From: an uncultured Eubacteriales bacterium
Lineage (GTDB): Bacteria; Bacillota; Clostridia; Oscillospirales; Acutalibacteraceae
Reading direction: 5' to 3'
DNA: 57,328 bases
Assembly: GCA_934486915.1 (NCBI GenBank)
Contig: CAKSRC010000005.1
Span: forward strand, 1-57,328
Numbering within the stretch: the stretch's first letter is position 1; each line of letters begins with the position of its first letter. Under the pieces are notes generated by a model. It made no database searches and was not told where the DNA came from. It worked only from the letters and a program-made list of their open reading frames with translations. Made by a program: the position numbers and the translations under genes. Positions 24,517 to 31,454 of the stretch are shown piece by piece.

Positions 24517-24611
24517 CATGCAACATGATCCTGAAAACCTCGTCACTAGGCATGCCTAAATACTATTAAGCAATTGCCTAAATAAAAGGACCAAAGGAGA
24601 AACTTAAACTT
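24517..24611 (+). promoter_or_regulatory. leader with competing TAGGCA/TGCCTA pairings
   Basis: The leader contains TAGGCATGCCTA (about 24548-24559) and a second TGCCTAAAT about 20 bases later. The 5' half can therefore pair either locally or with the distal copy, giving two mutually exclusive folds. AAAGGAG lies just ahead of the start. It matches no riboswitch family I can identify. Confidence 0.35.
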
Positions 24612-25835
24612 ATGAAAATTGATTCAAAAAAAATTAATCATCAAGCGAAAAGATTAGTTGCTCTTGTCATTATGGGAGTCATAGCTCTTACATCTGCAAT
24701 ATCAGTTGCGGCGTTGAGCCACAAGGTGTATATAAGCGATCGAGATAAATCATTCTCTATCGTAACCATCAATAACGATACAAATACGATTCTCGAGCAG
24801 GTAGGAATAAAATTAAAATCTGATGATATAGTCGAAAGGCAAGACGTAGGCGATGATATAAACATAGTCATTAAACGTGCGTTCAAAGTTTATGTCAAGG
24901 CTGAGGGTATATCAAAAACCATAGTTGTCAACGAAGGCTCAGTTAAAGATGCTTTGTCTTATTCCGGATTTAGAGTTGGAGAGCAGGATATCTCTGAACC
25001 CGATGCTCTTACAGAGCTTAGTCCGGAGATGGAAATATCACTTACTCACAGGTACAATGTAAAATTATCTGACGGCGCAAACGAGGTTGCAAATGTTGTA
25101 GTGCCTGAGGGTACTGTTGAGGATGCTATTGGGTATTTAGGTATTGAGTTAAATGAAAATGACATAATAAATCTGGATATGGAACAGCAAATATACGAAG
25201 ACATGCCGTTAAAAGTTGACAGAATAGAATTTAAGGAAGAAACAAAGAAAGAGACTATTCCTTTTGGGACAATAACAACTTTCTCGGATGAACTTTATGA
25301 AGGAGACGCTCAATATACTGAAGGAACAGACGGGGAAAAAGAAGTTACCGTTAAACAAAAGATAGTCAACGGAAATGTTGTTGAAACCCAGCAGTTAAGC
25401 AGTACCACTATAAAAGAAGCTGTAGATGCAAGGAAAGTAATTGGTATTAAGACAAAGGCAACAAAGCCTTTTTCAAGTGGATACTCAAGGGATAATAGGG
25501 ATGGCACATTAATAGACCATAAGGGCAATTCCATCTCGTATACTGCGGTATTAACCGGTTCTGCGACAGCGTATACTGCGTCCCCGGGGTCACATACTTC
25601 AACAGGAGCCATTGCTCAAAGAGGAAAAGTTGCAGTTAATCCAAATATTATTCCATACGGCACAAAGCTTTATATAGCTTCGCCGGATGGCTCATATGTT
25701 TATGGATATGCGGTTGCGGCGGATACAGGTGGAGCTTTATCATCAGGATCTGCGCTGGTAGATTTATTCTATGATACTTTGAGTGAATGCTATCAGTTTG
25801 GAAGAAGAACTATGAATATATATATTTTAGGATAA
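24612..25835 (+). CDS. cell-wall protein with DUF348, G5 and 3D domains (YabE-like)
   Basis: Secreted or anchored peptidoglycan-active protein of 407 residues. It has an N-terminal signal/anchor (about 16-38), two DUF348 repeats (about 42-170), a G5 domain near 210-275 and a C-terminal 3D domain (about 313-406) named for its Asp residues. The 3D block shows ATAYTASPG, VAVNPNIIPYGTKLYI and AADTGGA, like lytic transglycosylase-type MltA/Rpf relatives. YabE and Rpf-like proteins promote wall turnover at outgrowth. The promoter is the strongest in the window, so expression should be high in vegetative cells. Confidence 0.85.
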   Translation: MKIDSKKINHQAKRLVALVIMGVIALTSAISVAALSHKVYISDRDKSFSIVTINNDTNTILEQVGIKLKSDDIVERQDVGDDINIVIKRAFKVYVKAEGISKTIVVNEGSVKDALSYSGFRVGEQDISEPDALTELSPEMEISLTHRYNVKLSDGANEVANVVVPEGTVEDAIGYLGIELNENDIINLDMEQQIYEDMPLKVDRIEFKEETKKETIPFGTITTFSDELYEGDAQYTEGTDGEKEVTVKQKIVNGNVVETQQLSSTTIKEAVDARKVIGIKTKATKPFSSGYSRDNRDGTLIDHKGNSISYTAVLTGSATAYTASPGSHTSTGAIAQRGKVAVNPNIIPYGTKLYIASPDGSYVYGYAVAADTGGALSSGSALVDLFYDTLSECYQFGRRTMNIYILG

Positions 25836-25841
25836 TAGTGA

Positions 25842-25876
25842 GGCTGCAGTTAATTTTTACTGCAGCCTTTAATTTT
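25842..25876 (+). terminator. terminator of the G5/3D gene
   Basis: GGCTGCAGT and ACTGCAGCC (25842-25850 and 25859-25867) flank an 8-base loop and are followed by TTTAATTTT. Confidence 0.75.
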
Positions 25877-25896
25877 GTACAATATTAGATGCAAAT

Positions 25897-25943
25897 AAAA
25901 AGCAAGTTGGCTCCATTTTAATATGGAATCAACTTGCTTTTTT
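25897..25943. terminator. second hairpin, bidirectional, spoIIID side
   Basis: AAAAAGCAAGTTG and CAACTTGCTTTTT enclose an inner CCAT/ATGG stem. It is T-flanked on both strands, so it can also end leftward spoIIID transcription. Confidence 0.75.
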
Positions 25944-26019
25944 AAAGTTCAAATTTTTAAATTAAGTATAGTTTTGAATTGCGTGCATGATACAACCCGT
26001 TTTTTCGTGGCTTTTGAAC

Positions 26020-26325
26020 TTATGTATCACTTTTACTATTAGAATCATGCAAGCATTTTGATGAAAGATTTTCCTCTTTTTTATGGAGGTATTTATCCCT
26101 TGTTGCCATACCTCCTCTAATATGCCTTTGCGCTTTGTTAATTTCAAGTACTGTCTTAACTTCCTTGTAGAGTTTAGGGTCTACATATTTTAATCTTTCC
26201 GAGACATCTTTATGTACAGTGCTTTTGCTAACACCAAATTTTTTGGCGGCTTTTCTAACCGTTGCCTTGCTTTTTATTATATATTCTCCAAGCTCTACAG
26301 CTCTTTCTTCAACTATACCTTTCAC
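26020..26325 (-). CDS. spoIIID: stage III sporulation transcriptional regulator SpoIIID
   Basis: Mother-cell DNA-binding regulator acting after sigma-E. The 101-residue length and sequence match SpoIIID closely. The helix-turn-helix with KKFGVSKSTVHKDVSERL spans about 28-45, and the C-terminal basic segment contains HIRGGMATRDKY. The start is GTG 26325 with AGGAGGG seven bases upstream. A sigma-E-type promoter is visible at 26358-26386. The tail beyond residue 85 is longer and Ser/Lys-rich compared with the Bacillus protein. Confidence 0.95.
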   Translation of the reverse strand: MKGIVEERAVELGEYIIKSKATVRKAAKKFGVSKSTVHKDVSERLKYVDPKLYKEVKTVLEINKAQRHIRGGMATRDKYLHKKEENLSSKCLHDSNSKSDT

Positions 26326-26357
26326 ATATAAGCCCTCCTAATTTAGGTGATAGGCTA

Positions 26358-26386
26358 TTTATATGTAAAGTATAGGTTAAATATGA
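26358..26386 (-). promoter_or_regulatory. sigma-E-type promoter of spoIIID
   Basis: On the minus strand TCATATT (26380-26386) and CATATAAA (26358-26365) are 14 bases apart. The known mother-cell sigma-E consensus is KMATATT, 14-15 bases, CATACAnT, so the upstream box is perfect and the -10 box is close. spoIIID is a sigma-E target in Bacillus, so the match is expected. Confidence 0.6.
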
Positions 26387-27721
26387 TTATAATTGGTTTT
26401 CTTCTATGGTCTTTAGTAGCGCGATTTCATAAGGAAATAGGTTTTCGCCGTTGTAATGTTCGCAAACCTTACTTCTCAATTCATCTTCAGTTAGAGGAGA
26501 TACTGTTCTGTCCATGGTTTCTGCATCAGTCATATCTTCTTTACCTTTTACCCCGACAATGTGGGAGCCTTTGAGTATTTCATATAAAGAGTGGTCTTCT
26601 TCGGGAAGCATCCAACCCATTAGGGCCCCACGAAATTGGAGGGCTAGGTCTAAATCTGAGCTTACAGCTTGATTGAACGAATAAAGCATCCTCGACGTAG
26701 TACATGAAATTCCGGATACTAAACGAAATCCGCTGTCCATCATGCCCTGGGCATTATTATTTTCAGATGGCACGATTTTTCGGGACATTTTGCCGCTTAC
26801 AATTGGAGACATTTGGTCATTGCGTTGGAATCTCATTTGGTATCTCCTTTCGCGAGCGCTTAATTTTAGTCCTTCATCTAATCTATCTTGATAAAATTGC
26901 TCTCTTGTAAACTGAATATCATTTTCCTCAATAGGGGATGTGATTAAATAATCTCTATAGTAATCTATAGACTCATCACAAGAATCTTTAAGTATGGTTT
27001 GAGAATCAAATGGATCTGAGAGAAGATTTTTTATTTGATTAGAGTAGAAATAGCTTTTTCTTAGGTCCCAATTCGAAACTTTTCGGAGTTTTCCCTGATA
27101 TAACGCTGCTTTTTCGGCATTTTTTGCCGCTAAGAGATTTCTGAGGCTTACTGTATTAGCAGACTCATATGGCGGTAGGTTTCTTGTATTATAAAAAGAT
27201 GCATTAAAAAAGGCAGTCATTCTTTCTCGAAGATTTGCAGGTGCATTAAAGTTAGTGGAATAATTTGGGTCATCAATATTCGGCATATGGGATGAAAATA
27301 ATGCATTAACTGCATTACCTACATCACTGCCGATTTGACCAGAACTATATGGATGGTGATTACATGTAAATGTATCTAAAAGAAATTGTAATCTTCTTTC
27401 CTTATGATCTTCTATGTGCCTATACCTTGGAAGGTATGCATCATAAAGAGTATTTCTTAGCGCATTTAATGCAATAGTTGCAACTACGTATGATTCCTTT
27501 TTATTGTATAAATATTTACCTAAATTAAGTTCATACTTTTCTTGAGCATCTTTAAAATAGTTTTGTTTTAGGATTGTATTTTTCATTTCTTTGGTAGTAG
27601 AATATGGAGTTTTATTGGCAAGATTAACCTTTTGATCGCTTCTCAAAACTAACTTAGCATTTGGCATATAGAAGGGATTTGTTTGTTGCTTTTCTTCCGG
27701 CTTTAATTGATTGGCATACAT
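26387..27721 (-). CDS. unknown 444-residue protein
   Basis: Not recognised. It is soluble-looking, without signal peptide or membrane helices. The first 80 residues are polar and Asn/Lys-rich. The middle is helical with many Tyr, Phe, Arg and Asn. The most conserved-looking block is near the C-terminus: SGISCTTSRMLYSF at about 335-348, then FRGALMGWMLPEEDHSLYEI at about 365-384. I have a weak impression that this block resembles a module of large putative effector or toxin proteins, but cannot support it. ATG 27721 follows AGGAG. It lies between spoVS and spoIIID, so a sporulation link is possible. Confidence 0.5.
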   Translation of the reverse strand: MYANQLKPEEKQQTNPFYMPNAKLVLRSDQKVNLANKTPYSTTKEMKNTILKQNYFKDAQEKYELNLGKYLYNKKESYVVATIALNALRNTLYDAYLPRYRHIEDHKERRLQFLLDTFTCNHHPYSSGQIGSDVGNAVNALFSSHMPNIDDPNYSTNFNAPANLRERMTAFFNASFYNTRNLPPYESANTVSLRNLLAAKNAEKAALYQGKLRKVSNWDLRKSYFYSNQIKNLLSDPFDSQTILKDSCDESIDYYRDYLITSPIEENDIQFTREQFYQDRLDEGLKLSARERRYQMRFQRNDQMSPIVSGKMSRKIVPSENNNAQGMMDSGFRLVSGISCTTSRMLYSFNQAVSSDLDLALQFRGALMGWMLPEEDHSLYEILKGSHIVGVKGKEDMTDAETMDRTVSPLTEDELRSKVCEHYNGENLFPYEIALLKTIEENQL

Positions 27722-27752
27722 ATATATAAACTCCTAAGAACAAATTTATTAA

Positions 27753-27780
27753 GCCCCCAAGTATTAAGATACTGGAGGCC
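27753..27780 (-). terminator. spoVS terminator
   Basis: The minus strand shows CCTCCAGTATC paired with ATACTTGGGGG around a 4-base loop, then TTAATAAATTTG. It lies about 25 bases after the spoVS stop. Confidence 0.6.
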
Positions 27781-27801
27781 GTATATTACTTTAGTATGAA
27801 A

Positions 27802-28065
27802 TCACTGTTGTGTTTTTACTATCAGCCTAATAGCTGTTCGGCTTTCCCCGTTTAAAACTACTGTAGAAAATGCAGGGACACAAACAAGGTCAAGACCCAA
27901 TGGAGATACATATCCTCTGGCAATTGCAATAGCTTTTAATGCTTGGTTTGTTGCTCCGGCTCCAATAGCTTGAATTTCGACACAATCTTGATCTTTAATA
28001 ACCGCAGCGATAGCACCAGCGACTGAATTTGGTGCGGACTTTGATGAAACTTTTAGAACTTCCAT
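27802..28065 (-). CDS. spoVS: stage V sporulation protein S
   Basis: Alba-like small protein needed for full sporulation in Bacillus. It has 87 residues from ATG 28065, which follows GGAGG; an in-frame TTG two codons earlier is less likely. EVLKVSSKSAPNSVAGAIAA opens the protein, AIGAGATNQALKAIAIARGY lies near 34-53 and VCVPAF follows, all diagnostic. It sits downstream of ymdB and rny as in many Firmicutes, an arrangement that suggests co-regulation. Confidence 0.96.
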   Translation of the reverse strand: MEVLKVSSKSAPNSVAGAIAAVIKDQDCVEIQAIGAGATNQALKAIAIARGYVSPLGLDLVCVPAFSTVVLNGESRTAIRLIVKTQQ

Positions 28066-28191
28066 TGTCAACCTCCAAATATTTTAAATAAATTTTAGTA
28101 TAGATAAATAATATAATAAAATTGATAGAAAATCAATAGTTTTTTATTAGACATTTGTATATTTAAGGAGATAATCGTATTAAAGTGGGGA

Positions 28192-28965
28192 TTATTTTAT
28201 TATTAATCTTTCTAATTTTACAGTTTTTCCGGTTGATTTGTCTATGTCAAACAATATGCAGTCCATTTCACAAGGTCCCTGCGCTTGCTCAAATCGGCAG
28301 GGAAGCTTAGTTTTGAGTCTATAAAGTACGCTTTCGTAGTCTACGCCTAAAGATGAGTTAGTAACGCCCGTCATGCCTACATCCGTGATATATCCAGTTC
28401 CCTTTGGAAGGATGATTTCATCCGAGGTCTGGACATGAGTATGTGTACCAAACATAGCGGAAATTTTTCCGTCAAGATAATAACCCAATACCTTTTTCTC
28501 GGATGTAGCCTCAGCGTGAAAATCCAGAATTTTAATTTTTATATTTTTGGTTTTTTCTAGGATTTTGTCAATCGTGTTAAAAGGGGAATCCAAGCTTTCC
28601 ATATACACTGTACCCATTAGATTTATAACGCAGACTTGAGTAAATCCCAAATCAAAAATACAATATCCTCTACCCGGGGTTAAAGCACTTGGAAAATTTG
28701 CAGGGCGTATTAGGTATTCGCAGTTTTCAAATACAGGGTAGATTTCCCTTTGCTTAAATGCGTGATTACCTGTTGTTATTACGTCAACACCGCTTGAAAA
28801 AAGGAAATCCTTAGATGCTATGCTAATCCCGTTGCGCTTATCCGAATTTTCTCCGTTTGCAATTACCAGGTCTACTTTTCGTTCCTTTTTAAGTTTTGGG
28901 AGTACCGTACGCAAAAATGAACATCCGTTACTTCCTACGACATCTCCTATTACAAGTATTTTCAT
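28192..28965 (-). CDS. ymdB: YmdB-family 2',3'-cyclic nucleotide phosphodiesterase
   Basis: Calcineurin-like metallophosphoesterase of 257 residues. MKILVIGDVVGSNGCSF starts the protein (metal-binding Asp8), GENSDKRNG lies near 38-46 and TTGNHAFKQRE near 65-75. FHAEATSEK near 150 and GTHTHVQTSDE near 173-183 complete the bimetal site. In Bacillus YmdB hydrolyses cAMP and cyclic 2',3'-NMP in vitro and affects the motility/biofilm decision. ATG 28965 follows AAGGAGAT. The gene follows rny on the same strand, the conserved pairing. Confidence 0.93.
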   Translation of the reverse strand: MKILVIGDVVGSNGCSFLRTVLPKLKKERKVDLVIANGENSDKRNGISIASKDFLFSSGVDVITTGNHAFKQREIYPVFENCEYLIRPANFPSALTPGRGYCIFDLGFTQVCVINLMGTVYMESLDSPFNTIDKILEKTKNIKIKILDFHAEATSEKKVLGYYLDGKISAMFGTHTHVQTSDEIILPKGTGYITDVGMTGVTNSSLGVDYESVLYRLKTKLPCRFEQAQGPCEMDCILFDIDKSTGKTVKLERLIIK

Positions 28966-29105
28966 ATTGATATATCTCCTTTCTATTAATTAAACCCTTA
29001 TTAAACTAATCTAATCATATCAAAAATAATTATATTTGAAAAGTCTATATTTAATTTAGAACTCAAAATTTATCTTATAAATTAAATAAGAGGCTTTTAA
29101 TAAAT

Positions 29106-29138
29106 AAAAAGGAAGTAGAGTTATTCTACTTCCTTTTT
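29106..29138. terminator. rny terminator
   Basis: AAAAAGGAAGTAG pairs with CTACTTCCTTTTT around a 7-base loop. It starts immediately after the rny stop on the minus strand and is nearly symmetric. Confidence 0.85.
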
Positions 29139-29140
29139 GA

Positions 29141-30694
29141 TTATTTTGCGTATTCTATAGTTCTGCTTTCTCTTATCATGTTGACCTTAATTTGGCCGGG
29201 ATAATCAAGTTCAGATTCTATTTTTTTGCAAATATCCCGCGCCAAAAGAACCATTTGGTCATCGCTTACGGCTTCGGGTTTTACCATAATTCTTATTTCC
29301 CTGCCTGCTTGGATAGCAAAGCAGTTTTCAACTCCATTAAATGAAGATGCGACATTTTCAAGCTTTTCAAGACGCTTTATGTAATTTTCTAAGTTTTCTC
29401 TTCTAGCTCCAGGTCTTGCTGCGGATATTGCATCAGCGGCTTGTACGATACATGCGATAATTGTCTTAGCTTCGACATCTCCGTGGTGAGCGTGTATAGC
29501 GTGGATAACCATTTCACTTTCTTTATATTTCTTTGCGATATCTACTCCAAGTTCAATATGAGACCCTTCGACTTCATGATCCAAAGCCTTGCCAATGTCA
29601 TGAAGAAGCCCGGCTCTTTTGGCTATTGTTGGGTCAAGGCCTAACTCTGATGCGATAATACCGGATAAAATGGAAACTTCAATAGAGTGGTCTAGAACAT
29701 TTTGACCATAACTTGTTCTATAACGAAGACGGCCAAGAAGTTTTATTATTTCGGGATGAACTGCATTTACACCTGCTGTTATAACGGCACGTTGACCTGC
29801 ATTTTTAATTGTTAGATCAACTTCGGATTTTGCTCTTGCGATCATTTCCTCAATCTTAGCAGGATGAATACGTCCATCGGCAATAAGTTTTTCAAGGGCA
29901 ACTCTTGCAATCTCACGACGAACAGGGTCGAAACTTGAGATAGTTATTGCCTCGGGAGTATCGTCGATTATAAGATCGACCCCAGTCATAGTTTCGATTG
30001 ATCTAATGTTTCTTCCCTCACGGCCAATGATACGGCCTTTCATCTCATCGTTTGGAAGAGAAACAACAGATATTGTATCTTCGGCAACGTGTTCTGCGGC
30101 ACAACGCTGAATTGCAAGGGAGATTATTTCACGAGCCTTATTGTCAGCCTCTTCTTTTGTTTGAGACTCTATGTCCATAATTTTAATCGCCTTTTCATGG
30201 ACAAGCTCATTTTCAAGGCTGTTAAGAAGCAATTGTTTTGCTTGTTCCTTGCTAAGACTTGATATTTGCTCAAGAGTTTCAAATTGACGATCTTTAAGCT
30301 TTTGGGCTTCTTTAAATTTAAGTTCTGCTTCTTTAAGCTTAGAGGTAAGCTGCTCATCCTTTTTTTCCGTATGCTCAAGTTTACGGTCCAAGGATTCCTC
30401 TTTTTGGATGAATCTTCTTTCTTGACGCTGCAAATCTTTTCTTCGCTCGGAAAGTTCCTTTTCAGTTTCAATCCTAAATTTATGAATTTCATCTTTTCCT
30501 TCAATTATAGCCTCTTTCTTTTTTGTTTCGGCTGAATTGATGGCCTCAGTTAAAATCCTGTTAGCTTCCTGTTCTGCAGAGCCTATAGCCATTTCGGCTT
30601 TGTTTTTTCTATGTGCGATTCCTAAATAGAAACTTACTATAGAAGATATAGCTGCGAATAATATTATTAGCAGCACTGCTAACCATATTTCCAA
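29141..30694 (-). CDS. rny: ribonuclease Y
   Basis: Membrane-anchored endoribonuclease that initiates mRNA turnover. In 517 residues an N-terminal helix (about 4-26) is followed by a long charged coiled coil (about 30-190). The KH domain follows (GRIIGREGRNIRSIE near 220-234), then the HD domain with HDIGKALDHE near 366 as the catalytic pair. The start is TTG 30694, about ten bases after AAGGAGGTG; no better start exists in frame. It has its own promoter and a 174-base leader with a 5'-terminal hairpin. Domain order and length are standard. Confidence 0.95.
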   Translation of the reverse strand: MEIWLAVLLIILFAAISSIVSFYLGIAHRKNKAEMAIGSAEQEANRILTEAINSAETKKKEAIIEGKDEIHKFRIETEKELSERRKDLQRQERRFIQKEESLDRKLEHTEKKDEQLTSKLKEAELKFKEAQKLKDRQFETLEQISSLSKEQAKQLLLNSLENELVHEKAIKIMDIESQTKEEADNKAREIISLAIQRCAAEHVAEDTISVVSLPNDEMKGRIIGREGRNIRSIETMTGVDLIIDDTPEAITISSFDPVRREIARVALEKLIADGRIHPAKIEEMIARAKSEVDLTIKNAGQRAVITAGVNAVHPEIIKLLGRLRYRTSYGQNVLDHSIEVSILSGIIASELGLDPTIAKRAGLLHDIGKALDHEVEGSHIELGVDIAKKYKESEMVIHAIHAHHGDVEAKTIIACIVQAADAISAARPGARRENLENYIKRLEKLENVASSFNGVENCFAIQAGREIRIMVKPEAVSDDQMVLLARDICKKIESELDYPGQIKVNMIRESRTIEYAK

Positions 30695-30822
30695 TTGAAT
30701 TGGACACCTCCTTAAATGTAATTAAATAAATACTTTAATTAATCGTAAAAAATTATTAAAGAAAAATGTTTATTTGCTTTTATTACATATAAAAATTACA
30801 ATTACAAAACATTAATTCTAAA

Positions 30823-30869
30823 AGTGTTAATGCACTACCAATAGCATTAATTTATAGCACAATAACACT
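30823..30869 (-). promoter_or_regulatory. 5'-terminal hairpin of the rny leader
   Basis: The arms GCACAATAACACT (30857-30869) and AGTGTTAATGCAC (30823-30835) pair over about 12 of 13 positions. The hairpin begins at the predicted transcription start, so the mRNA 5' end would be buried in a stem. Confidence 0.5.
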
Positions 30870-30874
30870 ATATT

Positions 30875-30904
30875 ATTCTATTACTTTTATATATACGGTG
30901 TCAA
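30875..30904 (-). promoter_or_regulatory. rny promoter
   Basis: On the minus strand a perfect -35 TTGACA (30899-30904), 18-base spacer and -10 TAGAAT (30875-30880) give a start near 30868. Confidence 0.7.
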
Positions 30905-30968
30905 GAAATATTTAGTTTGTGATAAAGGAGGGTTTGGTACATAAAAATGAAAAATTAGCTTGGGATTA

Positions 30969-31292
30969 CTAACTGCAGTAATCCTCTAAAATTTTGGTAA
31001 GCTCAGTTTTTGAGCCGACTGCGATACCTTTTTTTAGAATTTCTTGGTCGGTATAGGGTAGGCTGTTGATAGGTACATCGGTAATTCTAAAAGGCGTTTC
31101 GTGTACTCCGTCGAAAACAGCGATATTCCCGTTAAAGCTTTTAACAATATAGGTAAGGTTTACGGAAGAAGATGTATTATTTTCTTGGACATTACTTTCA
31201 TTAGAACTGTTTTTTATAGAAGGCAATACACCGAACGATACGATTAAGCATAATACAACTATACAACTGCTTATTATAATAAGTTTTTTCAT
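30969..31292 (-). CDS. BofC C-terminal-domain-like protein
   Basis: Anchored or secreted 107-residue protein: membrane helix/signal at about 4-25, a Ser/Asn-rich linker, then a domain of about 60 residues (48-107) with YIVKSFNGNIAVFDG, DVPINSLPYTDQEILKKGI and TKILEDY. The pattern matches the C-terminal domain of BofC, which in Bacillus restrains SpoIVB signalling in the forespore. The BofC N-terminal domain is absent, as in other clostridial versions. ATG 31292 follows GAGGTGC. A sporulation role is inferred from the family. Confidence 0.7.
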   Translation of the reverse strand: MKKLIIISSCIVVLCLIVSFGVLPSIKNSSNESNVQENNTSSSVNLTYIVKSFNGNIAVFDGVHETPFRITDVPINSLPYTDQEILKKGIAVGSKTELTKILEDYCS

Positions 31293-31379
31293 AAAGCACC
31301 TCGTAATGAATCTTTAAATTATATCTAATACCTATTTTTTACAAAGTTATCATGTATTATACTTTGATAAAAGCTTTAT

Positions 31380-31409
31380 TTGTAATTGAGCTTTTAAATA
31401 TGATATAAT
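31380..31409 (+). promoter_or_regulatory. promoter of the class A PBP gene
   Basis: TTGTAA (31380-31385), 18 bases, TATAAT (31404-31409) preceded by TG as in an extended -10. Confidence 0.6.
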
Positions 31410-31454
31410 ATCTCCTGTATATTTAGCTTTTTATTTAGGGAGGAAATGTCTTAG

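Noticed and set aside
25962..26147. A 61-codon ORF overlapping spoIIID on the same strand
   Set aside because: It is an alternate frame of the spoIIID 3' part, without ribosome site, and spoIIID itself is certain.
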